64,000 nt of DNA from Devosia sp. GTDB lineage: Bacteria; Pseudomonadota; Alphaproteobacteria; Rhizobiales; Devosiaceae. The stretch covers positions 1-64,000 of the forward strand of contig NZ_JACZKG010000075.1 of the NCBI RefSeq assembly GCF_014860165.1, in the 5' to 3' direction. Of the stretch, positions 1 to 7,583 are shown in pieces. The notes under the pieces are model-generated. The model saw nothing but the letters and a program-made list of their open reading frames with translations. It was not told where the DNA came from and did not search any database. The position numbers and the translations under genes were made by a program. Position 1 is the stretch's first letter. Each line of letters starts with the position of its first letter.

Positions 1-397
1 GGGCGATGGCGGCCGGTGCGGTGCCAGCGCCCGAAATGACGATGCGCAGGGCCTCGAGGATGGCTTCGCCGCCGGCGGGAGGTGCGTCGGGCTGTTCGAT
101 CAGCTTGTGGATATGGTCCTTGGCATCGAGCGCCACGGCGATCAGTTCTGATGTGGCCGGGGTGTGACCCTTGCGGACCTGGTCGAAGGCGGTCTCGAAT
201 TCGTGGACGAAGGTGGCGACGGCGGTGAAGCCGAACATGGCGCCCGAGCCCTTGATGGTATGGAGGGCGCGGAAGGTGGAGTTGATCAGGTCGTCATTGG
301 CAGGGTTCTGCTCGAGGTCGAGCAGGCCCAGCTCGAGCTGGTCGAGCAGTTCCCTTGCTTCCTGGCGAAATGTCTCGGTGGGATCGGGGAAGCTCAT
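1..397 (-). CDS. cheA: Chemotaxis histidine kinase CheA, N-terminal part (cut by the window edge)
   Basis: Only the first 132 codons are inside the window. The translated start is an HPt domain with the phospho-accepting histidine in HTIKGSGAMFGF, at about residue 48, which is the P1 domain of CheA. CheA is the cytoplasmic kinase that autophosphorylates on this histidine and passes phosphate to CheY and CheB under control of chemoreceptors. The start ATG overlaps the stop of the upstream cheY gene (ATGA), so the two are probably translationally coupled. The P2-P5 domains lie outside the window. A free-standing HPt protein is a weaker alternative. Confidence 0.88.
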   Translation of the reverse strand, partial: MSFPDPTETFRQEARELLDQLELGLLDLEQNPANDDLINSTFRALHTIKGSGAMFGFTAVATFVHEFETAFDQVRKGHTPATSELIAVALDAKDHIHKLIEQPDAPPAGGEAILEALRIVISGAGTAPAAIA

Positions 398-762
398 GCG
401 CCGGTGACCTTCTTGATCACGGCCAGCAGCTGCTCCTGCTTGAAGGGCTTGACGATCCAGCCGGTGGCGCCGGCTTCCTTGGCCTGGCGCTTGAGCTCTT
501 CATCGGATTCAGTGGTCAGCAGGATGATCGGCACGCCCTTGCTGGCAGGGTGCTGACGATATTTCCGGATGAATTCGATGCCGTTCATGACGGGCATGTT
601 GAGATCGGTGATGACGGCATGGACCGTCTGGCTGGTGGCCTTGGTATAGCCATCGGCGCCATTGATGGCCTCGATGACATCGAGGCCCGCAGCCGAAAGC
701 GTCATCACCACCATCTGCCGGATGGATGCGGAATCGTCGATGGTCAGGATCGTCTTGCTCAT
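394..762 (-). CDS. cheY: Single-domain chemotaxis response regulator CheY
   Basis: A 122-residue receiver domain with no output domain. The acidic pocket D9-D10, phospho-acceptor D53 (in VITDLNMP), the threonine pair at 83-84 and K105 (in IVKPF) are all present. The length is that of classical CheY. It lies between a STAS-domain gene upstream and cheA downstream, with four-base overlaps at both ends, so all three form one operon. It should be phosphorylated by CheA and act at the flagellar motor or as a phosphate sink, since alphaproteobacteria often carry several CheY proteins. Confidence 0.93.
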   Translation of the reverse strand: MSKTILTIDDSASIRQMVVMTLSAAGLDVIEAINGADGYTKATSQTVHAVITDLNMPVMNGIEFIRKYRQHPASKGVPIILLTTESDEELKRQAKEAGATGWIVKPFKQEQLLAVIKKVTGA

Positions 763-1139
763 GCTGGCTTGCCCTCGCCCGGTCTTGCAGATTGTGTCCA
801 GAAGTCGCCATCGGGGGTCAGGGGATGGCCATTGGCATCAAGGCAGCCGACCTCGATCAGCAGCGCGCGCAGCACCCCTGAGGGCGGCGCGGCCAGGAAC
901 AGTGACTTGCCCGTGTCCCGGGCCTGCCTGTTGGCGGCCAACAACAGCTGGATGGTGGTGATGTCGGCGCCTGATATCGCCTCGGTCGCGATGGCGACCC
1001 TGTCGTGTCCGGTGAGCGCCTGGCGCAGCGACAAGGCGATGTCCTGGGCCGCTCGAAGGCCGGCATCGCCTGATATCTTGACCGTGTAAACGCTGCCCCT
1101 GGTCATGACAATGACCGGGCTGAAAAGCACGAAACGCAA
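759..1139 (-). CDS. STAS-domain protein, first gene of the chemotaxis operon
   Basis: A 126-residue protein that reads as one STAS-like fold: a short beta-rich start, a central segment ISGADITTIQLLLAANRQA typical of STAS helix 1, and a LRALLIEVGC segment near the end. STAS proteins usually work in partner-switching or as scaffolds. Small ones upstream of cheY-cheA are common in alphaproteobacterial chemotaxis operons. The stop overlaps the cheY start by four bases. The start is uncertain: an internal ATG at 1104-1106 gives a 115-residue product that begins closer to the domain, and neither start has a clear ribosome binding site. Confidence 0.7.
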   Translation of the reverse strand: MRFVLFSPVIVMTRGSVYTVKISGDAGLRAAQDIALSLRQALTGHDRVAIATEAISGADITTIQLLLAANRQARDTGKSLFLAAPPSGVLRALLIEVGCLDANGHPLTPDGDFWTQSARPGEGKPA

Positions 1140-1644
1140 CGCATAACTTTTACTACCGTTGGATGGGCGGCCGCAGCAGTGGAGCCGTATTATCTATCGA
1201 TCAATTACGCCGCTGACTGAGGCATTCCTTGATTTCACTACGCACATCGTATTCCCATCCGATGCATTACAGACTGTATGCGAAGTTGATTAAGGCACCC
1301 TTACTGATTGATACTTCCCTTGATCAATTTTCTTCTGCTCAAACTCAGCAAATAATCTGCGATTGATTCAGAATCCTCGCAGTGGATTCAGATGATCGAC
1401 TCAGTCTCGATTCTATTGCGTCGAGTCTTCGACTCAGACGGCGCGAGTCAGACTCGAATCAAGGGCAAAGTATTATTGCCGATCCGGCCCAGTATTGTTC
1501 GAGGATGCCAAATTCCGGCGACCGCCTGATCTTGCCCGGAACCTCGCGGGCCGGCATTTTTACCGGGGAACGCGGACCATTCGCGGCGCATGGACAAACC
1601 GCAGGGGTCCAAACGAGCGTGCGATGCCGAAAGGGGAAGGGGAG
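1140..1644. other. Gene-free, relatively AT-rich intergenic region
   Basis: These 505 bases hold no convincing gene. The part up to about 1360 is richer in A and T than its surroundings and is probably the promoter region of the chemotaxis operon. The part from 1365 to 1460 is a dense GANTC cluster, listed separately. The HD-GYP gene ends just beyond on the same strand. No terminator with a T-run was recognised. Confidence 0.6.
1365..1460. promoter_or_regulatory. Cluster of ten GANTC (CcrM) sites in 96 bases
   Basis: GANTC sites start at 1365, 1371, 1385, 1398, 1409, 1423, 1431, 1445, 1451 and 1456. Three pairs form small inverted repeats: GATTC-A-GAATC (1365-1375), GAGTC-TTC-GACTC (1423-1435) and GAGTC-A-GACTC (1445-1455). 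Several neighbours are 13-14 bases apart. Random sequence would give less than one site in this length. GANTC is the cell-cycle methylation target of CcrM, read by GcrA, and a gcrA gene is present in this window at 34.6 kb. A regulatory or chromosome-related role is an inference. Confidence 0.75.
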
Positions 1645-2691
1645 CTAGAAGCCGACCGCGGCGGCCTGAGCGCCACCCATGATGGCCTCGATTTCGGGCC
1701 ACTTGGCGCTGAAGGCGGCAACGCAGGCGGGGTCGAAGTGGCTGCCGCTGCAGGCGACGATTTCGGCATAGGCCTTCTCGATGGGCCAGGCCGCCTTGTA
1801 GGGCCGTTCCGAGCAGAGTGCGTCGAATACGTCGGCTATGGCCACAACGCGCGCCTCGATGGGGATATCGCCCCCCGACAGGCGGTCCGGATAGCCCGTG
1901 CCATCCCAGCGCTCGTGGTGGCTCTGCGCGATCAGCTCGGCGGTCCGGATCAGTTCGGACGAACCGTTCTCCAGGATGCGGGCGCCGATGGTGACATGCT
2001 CGCGCATGATCCTGAACTCTTCGGGCGTCAGCTTGCCGGGCTTGCCCAGAATGGCATCGGCAATGCCGATCTTGCCGATATCGTGCAGCGGCGCCGCCAG
2101 GTAGATCATGCGGCAGCGCTGGGCGCTGAGGCCGATGCCTGATGCAATGAGCTGGCTGATCTGGGCGACGCGCGAGACATGTTCACCCGTATCGCCGTCG
2201 CGATATTCGATGGCACGCGCCAGGCGCCAGATGATCTCCTCTTCACGCGCCAGCAGGTGCGCCGTGGCCGTCTCGACCTCACGCGCCAACCAGGCGGCGC
2301 GGTCGGCCAGCTCGACCTGCGCGGCGCGCAGGGTCAGCAGGTTGGCGACACGGGCCTGCAGCTCGGTGGGATCGAAGGGCTTGTTGACGAAGTCGGTGGC
2401 GCCTGCGCGGATGGCCTCGATGCGCGTATTGCGGTCCATGTCCGAGGTGACCATGACGATGGGCACCAGCCGGTAGGCGTCGCGGGCGCGCAGGGCGCTG
2501 GTGAACTGAACGCCGTCCATTTCGGGCATGATGTGGTCGACCAGCACCAGGTCGTATTGGGTGAGCCTGGTCTGTTCCAGGGCCTCGAAGGGATGCAGGT
2601 ATGCATCGATATCGGCGTTGGTGGCCGCCCTGACGATCGTACCGATCATGGCAAGGCTCGACCGACTGTCGTCAACGATCAAGATACGCAT
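1645..2691 (-). CDS. Response regulator with HD-GYP cyclic-di-GMP phosphodiesterase domain
   Basis: A 348-residue two-domain protein. Residues 1-120 are a receiver with D7-D8, phospho-acceptor D52 and the NKPF lysine at 104. Residues 145-335 are an HD-GYP domain with HD at 203-204 (LHDIGKIGI) and GYP at 266-268 (HHERWDGTGYP). HD-GYP enzymes hydrolyse cyclic-di-GMP, here probably switched by phosphorylation (RpfG type). No partner kinase is adjacent. The 140 bases upstream separate it from a plus-strand aminotransferase gene. Its nearness to the PilZ-tailed glycosyltransferase at 5.6 kb is suggestive only. Confidence 0.9.
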   Translation of the reverse strand: MRILIVDDSRSSLAMIGTIVRAATNADIDAYLHPFEALEQTRLTQYDLVLVDHIMPEMDGVQFTSALRARDAYRLVPIVMVTSDMDRNTRIEAIRAGATDFVNKPFDPTELQARVANLLTLRAAQVELADRAAWLAREVETATAHLLAREEEIIWRLARAIEYRDGDTGEHVSRVAQISQLIASGIGLSAQRCRMIYLAAPLHDIGKIGIADAILGKPGKLTPEEFRIMREHVTIGARILENGSSELIRTAELIAQSHHERWDGTGYPDRLSGGDIPIEARVVAIADVFDALCSERPYKAAWPIEKAYAEIVACSGSHFDPACVAAFSAKWPEIEAIMGGAQAAAVGF

Positions 2692-2858
2692 ATCCGCCCC
2701 CGGAACTGGCGCAAGGATAGGCGTGAAGCCGTTATGCGACTGTTAATTGCCACGACTTGAGGCGGCCAGGGCGCCAAACGTCGCCATCCCCAAGGCCGAC
2801 TAGGCAAGCTTAAGGCAAGGGCGTAGGGTTAGTGCCAATGGCCTCGAGGGAGAGAACA

Positions 2859-4043
2859 ATGGCGCAGATCAGCTCGAGGATATCCCAGCGCGCTTTGGCC
2901 GCCGACAAGTCCTTTGCAGCGGTTGCCGACTTTTACTTCAATTCGCGGTACGGCAAGCAGCGCGGGGACGGCGGCATCGCGGACTTCACGTTCGGCAATC
3001 CCCACGAAATGCCCCTGCGCGGCCTTGTCAGTGCCTTGACCCGAGCGGCGGAACCCGAAGACAAAAACTGGTTCGCCTACAAGTCGAGCGAACCGGAGCC
3101 GCAGGCTTTCCTTGCAGAGCGGCTGAGCCTGGAGCTCGGACTGCCCTTCGAACCTGAGGACTTCGCACTGACCGCGGGCGCCTTTGCTGCCATCTCGCTG
3201 GCTTTCCGCGTCCTGCTGGATGCCGGCGATGAGGCAATCTATTGTGAGCCCGCCTGGTTCTGCTACGAGCCGATGCTGCATCTGGCAGACGCGGTTCCGG
3301 TGAAGGTGGACCTGAAGGCCGACAACTTCGACCTGGACATTGCGGCAATCGAGGCGGCGGTAACGCCACGAACGCGGCTCGTTATCATCAATTCACCGCA
3401 TAATCCCACCGGGCGAATCTACAGCGCCGAACTGCTCAAAGAACTGGCGGAGATGCTTGAGCGTCAGTCCCTGCGGATCAATCGACGCATATATCTGCTT
3501 TCCGACGAGCCTTACCGGCGGCTCCGCTTCGACAACGCCCCATTTGTCAGCGCCGCGCAACTCTATCCATGGACCTTGATCGACTATAGCTATGGCAAGG
3601 TCTTGCTCGCGCCTGGGCAAAGGCTTGGATATCTGGCGATTTCGCCACTGATGCCAACGGCTGAACGCCATCAGTTGCGGGCGGTGATGTTCGCAAGCCA
3701 AATGGCGCTTGGCTGGTGTTTTCCCAACGCGATCATGCAGCACGCGATCCGCGATCTTGAGGATCTCAGTATCGATCTTGCTGCTTTGCACAGGCGAAGG
3801 AACACCTTGCTACAGGAGCTTCAAGGCTCCGGATGCCAGGTTACCAATCCAGAGGGCACGTTCTATCTCTGGGGCCGGTGGCCCGGAGATCCGGAACGAC
3901 TCTGGAATGACCTGGCGGACAGGAACGTCTTCGTCATGCCCGGCACGATCCTCGGGGCGCCAGACTGCTTCCGCATCAGCCTGACGGCTTCCGACGCGAT
4001 GGTGGAAGCAGCTCTGCCTGTTCTACATGAAGTTCTGCGCTAG
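2859..4043 (+). CDS. PLP-dependent aminotransferase, class I/II (fold type I)
   Basis: About 394 residues from the chosen ATG, which follows a GGGAG ribosome binding site at 2849-2853. An upstream in-frame ATG at 2838 has none. Fold-type-I features are visible: the NSPHNPTG loop, LLSDEPYRRL carrying the PLP-contacting aspartate and tyrosine, and the Schiff-base lysine in SYGKVLLAPGQRLGY. The C-terminal RISLTAS arginine is the usual carboxylate binder. The family transfers amino groups between amino acids and 2-oxo acids. The substrate cannot be told from sequence. It appears monocistronic, and tRNA-Gly follows 120 bases downstream. Confidence 0.85.
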   Translation: MAQISSRISQRALAADKSFAAVADFYFNSRYGKQRGDGGIADFTFGNPHEMPLRGLVSALTRAAEPEDKNWFAYKSSEPEPQAFLAERLSLELGLPFEPEDFALTAGAFAAISLAFRVLLDAGDEAIYCEPAWFCYEPMLHLADAVPVKVDLKADNFDLDIAAIEAAVTPRTRLVIINSPHNPTGRIYSAELLKELAEMLERQSLRINRRIYLLSDEPYRRLRFDNAPFVSAAQLYPWTLIDYSYGKVLLAPGQRLGYLAISPLMPTAERHQLRAVMFASQMALGWCFPNAIMQHAIRDLEDLSIDLAALHRRRNTLLQELQGSGCQVTNPEGTFYLWGRWPGDPERLWNDLADRNVFVMPGTILGAPDCFRISLTASDAMVEAALPVLHEVLR

Positions 4044-4162
4044 ACAATTCTGACCCGATAGGGGCGGGCGTCTTGGGGCTGCGCAAATTCGCCCTGGCTG
4101 CGCCACACACGCACCGACCCGCCTTGACGCACCGGCCGATTTCCAGCATCTAGTTGCGCGTC

Positions 4163-4236
4163 GCGGGTGTAGCTCAATGGTAGAGCAGAAGCTTCCCAAG
4201 CTTACGACGAGGGTTCGATTCCCTTCACCCGCTCCA
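4163..4236 (+). tRNA. tRNA-Gly, anticodon CCC
   Basis: A full cloverleaf can be drawn. The acceptor GCGGGTG (4163-4169) pairs perfectly with CACCCGC (4226-4232). The D arm is GCTC/GAGC, the anticodon loop is TTCCCAA giving CCC, and the T arm contains GGTTCGATTC. The discriminator base is T, and CCA is encoded at 4234-4236. The anticodon stem has one mismatch at its outer pair. The sequence closely resembles the bacterial glyU-type tRNA-Gly(CCC). No integrase or direct repeat marks it as an attachment site. Confidence 0.95.
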
Positions 4237-4345
4237 AAAATCCCACATCGTCGCACGGATATGCTCGTCGGCACCGGCCGGCCCGTTTCCGTGACACCGT
4301 CACATCAGCGGATTCAGCTGTTCCATGGTCGGATTAGCGCCGTAG

Positions 4346-4627
4346 TCATTCGCCAGGGACGCGGGCGCTGGCGATTTCCGGCCGTGTCGATGCATGGTCG
4401 ACAGCGTCAGATACGGGCATCGGCGCAAGAGCTCGCCAACAGATGTCGACGACAACTGCAACGGCCGTCAGGGCCGAGAGCTTGAGGAAGATCGACGCCT
4501 CGCGGCCGGCCATCCAGGCGGGTCCGCCATATGACGCAGCATAGAGGCAGGTGGCGCCGATGACCACAACGATGGCCCCGCCGAGCAGGCAGGCTCCGAT
4601 CCAAGGCAAGTGTCTGGGGGTGGGCAA
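4346..4627 (-). CDS. Small hypothetical membrane protein with two transmembrane segments
   Basis: A 93-residue product if translation starts at the TTG at 4627, which has a good AGGAG site six bases upstream. The frame remains open further upstream to 4696 without a ribosome binding site. Two hydrophobic segments are visible, about residues 9-28 (around GGAIVVVIGATCLYAAS) and 46-64 (around LSALTAVAVVVDICW), with a short loop between. The tail is polar. I recognise no family. It is divergent from the adaptor/glycosyltransferase pair that starts at 4792. This is otherwise a gene-free stretch after tRNA-Gly, so the call is tentative. Confidence 0.42.
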   Translation of the reverse strand: MPTPRHLPWIGACLLGGAIVVVIGATCLYAASYGGPAWMAGREASIFLKLSALTAVAVVVDICWRALAPMPVSDAVDHASTRPEIASARVPGE

Positions 4628-4791
4628 GACGCACTCCTGATTGCGTTCCCACCCTGCCCTGCAAGGTTTTCCACCGACCCAAATTCGGGATCGCAATTGT
4701 ATCCAATCGGGCAGCTATTGATTCACCTTCCGCTGCAAGGGTTGGCCTCGGTGACGAGTCGAACCCGTTGTTCCGGCAAGGAGAAACCTGC

Positions 4792-5613
4792 TTGAAATAC
4801 GCGCTGAGAATCGTCGGCCTCCTCGCCATCCTGTTCGCGGTCTATGTGATTGCCGGCGAGCAACTGGTCGGCTCGAGCGGCAATGCCTATGTGAACACGC
4901 GGCTGGCGGCCGTGCGGGCGCCGCTCGAGGGAATGCTGCAACTGTCGGTCGTTCCAACTGGCGGGCGCATCGCGGAAGGCGAGGTGATGGGTTCGGTCGC
5001 GACGAGCCGCGACAGCGACTCGGCGCTGTCCTGGATCGAGCAGGGCCGGCTCGAAGCGCTGGCCGAGCTCAAGGCCCTGGACCGTCTCGAGGCTGTTGAT
5101 GAAGCCGCCAGGCGCCTTGCGACCGAGCGGCTGGCTGCGTACGAACGCATGCTGCAGGCCCGGCGGGCCGCACTTGTTGCGCGCAACGTCGCCTCGATCC
5201 GCTCGCCGGTCGGTGGGGTGGTATGGAGCCTGCCCGTCTATAGTGGGGATGTCATTGCCCGTGGGGACGTCATCGCCAACCTTGCCGATTGCGACGGGCT
5301 GTTCGTGCACGCCACGGTGGATCAACGCATCTTCAACGAGCTCAGCCCCGGCGACGCCGCGCAGTTCCGTTTTCACGATGGACAGGTGGTGCCGGTCATA
5401 GTGACCCTGCGGGCCGGCACGGGGCCGCGTACCCTGTTCGACACCCTGGCGGTCAGCCCAACCCGGGAGCAGACGGAGGGGTATGCAGTGCTGCTCGAGG
5501 GCGCTGGCCTGATGGCGAATGGCCAGTGCCCGATTGGCGAAACCGGACGGGTGGTATTCAGCGAGGGACCATTGGGCGCGATCGGCGATTTCATCGGCGC
5601 GCTGGGCCTTTGA
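4792..5613 (+). CDS. HlyD-like membrane-anchored periplasmic adaptor for a polysaccharide synthase
   Basis: The TTG at 4792 is chosen because AAGGAG at 4778-4783 lies eight bases upstream. The ATG at 4768 has no such site. The 273-residue protein has one N-terminal membrane segment (about residues 5-24), a beta/lipoyl-like half (VRAPLEGMLQLSVVPTGG and IRSPVGGVVWSLPVYSGDVI), a central coiled-coil hairpin rich in E, A, L and R, and a beta-barrel tail. This is the HlyD/EmrA adaptor layout. Its stop overlaps the ATG of the following glycosyltransferase (TGATG). Such pairs build or guide extracellular polysaccharides, as Alg44-like proteins do. No outer membrane partner is in the window. Confidence 0.75.
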   Translation: MKYALRIVGLLAILFAVYVIAGEQLVGSSGNAYVNTRLAAVRAPLEGMLQLSVVPTGGRIAEGEVMGSVATSRDSDSALSWIEQGRLEALAELKALDRLEAVDEAARRLATERLAAYERMLQARRAALVARNVASIRSPVGGVVWSLPVYSGDVIARGDVIANLADCDGLFVHATVDQRIFNELSPGDAAQFRFHDGQVVPVIVTLRAGTGPRTLFDTLAVSPTREQTEGYAVLLEGAGLMANGQCPIGETGRVVFSEGPLGAIGDFIGALGL

Positions 5614-7583
5614 TGCTGAACTTTCCCGACTGGGTTGTCGCGCTGGCGCCTTCCATCCTGCTTTTGGGAATAGGCCTTGCCGTCGCGCCGATGTTCTCGC
5701 GCACCTTCATCCCGGCTCGTATCGCCATGGCGCTTGTGGCGATCGTCTTCAGCCTTCGCTACGTCACATGGCGGGCAACAGAGACATTGGCGCCATGGGG
5801 ATGGAGCCTCGACACCCTGGTCAGCTGGTCGTTCTTCGCGTTCGAGGCCGGCAGCATCGTGTCCGGGGTCTCGGCCTTCATCATCCTCTCGCGCTACCGG
5901 AACCGCTCGCCCGAGGCCGACGCGGCCGCCGCGGGCATGGCCGCGCGAAACCCGCGGGTCGCCATCTTCATCGCGACCTACAATGAGGAATGGCCGGTGC
6001 TGGAACGCACCATTGCCGGCGCCCTGGCCTGCGACTACCCCAACAAGACGATCTACGTGCTCGACGATGGCCGGCGCGGCTGGCTGGGTGAACGGTGCCG
6101 GGACATGGGGGTTGTCCATGTAACAAGACCGGACAACAGGGACAGCAAGGCCGGCAATATCAATCACGCGCTTGCCTTGCTCAGGGCGCATCGGCGGGTA
6201 TCCGATTTTGTGGCCGTGCTCGACGCGGATTTCGTGCCGCATCGCGATTTCCTGACGCGCGGACTTGCCCTTTTCGCCGATCCCGCGGTGGGGCTGGTGC
6301 AGACGCCACAGCACTTCTTCAACCCCGATCCAATCCAGCACAATCTGGGGATCAGCCGCTCCTATCCCGATGAGCAGCGCTTCTTTTTCGACTACATGCA
6401 ACCGGCGCGAGACGCCTGGGGCATTGCGGTGTGCTGCGGGACATCGTCCATCGTGCGCTGGTCAGCGCTCGAGGCTATCGGCGACTTCCCCACATCGAGC
6501 GTGACGGAAGACTATTTGCTGACCGCAACCCTCGCCATGCATGACTATGCGACCGTCTATCTCAATGAGCCGCTGAGCGAGGGATTGGCGCCCGAGGGGC
6601 TCAAGGAATACATCACGCAGCGCGCCCGCTGGTGCCTGGGGCTGATGCAAATCGTTCACAGCGAGGCAGGCCCGATGAGCCGGCGTCGCCTGCGCTGGCG
6701 GGATCGGTGGAGCATACTGGATTCAGCCGCCTATTGGCTGACCACCTTCCCGTTCAAGCTCGCCTGCCTGATCTACCCGCTGTTCTACTGGTATTTCGGC
6801 GCCATCGTCATGGATGCGCAGCTCAACGAGGTCATCTTCTACTTCGTTCCCTATTATCTCGGCACAATGCTGTTCCTCAACTTTGTGTCGGTGGGGATGT
6901 TCGTTCCTGTGGTCAACGACATCAGCCAGCTCGTGGGCGCCTGGGAAATTTCGCGCGCCGCGATAGCCGGTCTGGTCCGGCCGCGCGGGCACGCCTTCAA
7001 GGTGACGATGAAGGGGGGCGACAGGGGGACCCTGACCGTGCAGTGGAGCCTCATGCGACGCTTCCTCGTGCTGTTCCTGCTCACGCTGGGCGGGCTGTCG
7101 GTCGGGCTGGCATCAGACTACCTGTTCGACGCGCGTGCCGCCGAGGGGAAGAGCGTCATCCTGTTCTGGACGCTCTATAATCTCCTGGTTCTGGCAGGAA
7201 CCGTGCTGGTCTGCGTGGAACTGCCGCGCACTGCCTCCGTGCTGCGGTCCCATCCGGAGCGCGTGGTGGTTCGCGGCGCCGGGCGGGAATGGAACGCCTG
7301 GCTTGAAGACATCAACCTGGAGGCCGTGCGCCTGCGCGGGCTTTCCGTGCCCGCTGGTACGCAACTCAAGGTTGCCGTTGCCGGGCTGGGCGGCGTGTCG
7401 GCGACGACCACGCTGCTGCTGGGCGCCACCGTGGACGCCGATATCTTCCTCACCAACCAGCAGCGCGAGTTGCTCGTGGAAAAGCTCCACACGCGCGCGG
7501 GCGCCCCGGGGACCACGGGCGTTGCCGCCATTGCGCTGGGCGCCGGCCTGCTGCGCCGGATCATAGCCGGCACCGTGCACTAA
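5613..7583 (+). CDS. Processive family-2 glycosyltransferase, cellulose-synthase-like, with PilZ-like C-terminus
   Basis: A 656-residue inner membrane protein starting at the ATG that overlaps the adaptor stop. Two N-terminal membrane helices precede a GT2 domain with all BcsA-type motifs: DDG (151-153), DAD (204-206), FFNPDP (235-240), TED (298-300) and QRARW (336-340). Several membrane helices follow at 370-540. Residues 545-600 look like PilZ: an RVVVR motif at 550-554 fits RxxxR, but the second motif reads DINLEAV instead of D/NxSxxG. BcsB, BcsZ and BcsC genes are absent nearby, so this is probably not ordinary cellulose. Curdlan-like or other beta-glucans are possible. The stop overlaps the convergent sensor gene by four bases. 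Confidence 0.82.
   Translation: MLNFPDWVVALAPSILLLGIGLAVAPMFSRTFIPARIAMALVAIVFSLRYVTWRATETLAPWGWSLDTLVSWSFFAFEAGSIVSGVSAFIILSRYRNRSPEADAAAAGMAARNPRVAIFIATYNEEWPVLERTIAGALACDYPNKTIYVLDDGRRGWLGERCRDMGVVHVTRPDNRDSKAGNINHALALLRAHRRVSDFVAVLDADFVPHRDFLTRGLALFADPAVGLVQTPQHFFNPDPIQHNLGISRSYPDEQRFFFDYMQPARDAWGIAVCCGTSSIVRWSALEAIGDFPTSSVTEDYLLTATLAMHDYATVYLNEPLSEGLAPEGLKEYITQRARWCLGLMQIVHSEAGPMSRRRLRWRDRWSILDSAAYWLTTFPFKLACLIYPLFYWYFGAIVMDAQLNEVIFYFVPYYLGTMLFLNFVSVGMFVPVVNDISQLVGAWEISRAAIAGLVRPRGHAFKVTMKGGDRGTLTVQWSLMRRFLVLFLLTLGGLSVGLASDYLFDARAAEGKSVILFWTLYNLLVLAGTVLVCVELPRTASVLRSHPERVVVRGAGREWNAWLEDINLEAVRLRGLSVPAGTQLKVAVAGLGGVSATTTLLLGATVDADIFLTNQQRELLVEKLHTRAGAPGTTGVAAIALGAGLLRRIIAGTVH

Noticed and set aside
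1382-1648. An 88-codon frame across the GANTC cluster.
   Set aside because: Its serine/arginine-rich start is produced by the GANTC repeats, with no ribosome binding site. The cluster is better read as a DNA-level signal.
4163-4236. tRNA-Gly as an attachment site for a genomic island.
   Set aside because: No integrase, no repeated tRNA 3' end and no change in gene character were found on either side.
4407-4829. Minus-strand frames overlapping the start of the adaptor gene.
   Set aside because: They overlap the well-supported TTG start and ribosome binding site of the adaptor and have no domain resemblance.
5289-5612. An N-terminal extension of 108 residues on the cellulose-synthase-like enzyme.
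   Set aside because: It is the adaptor gene read in another frame. The ATG at 5613 overlaps the adaptor stop and begins the conserved protein.
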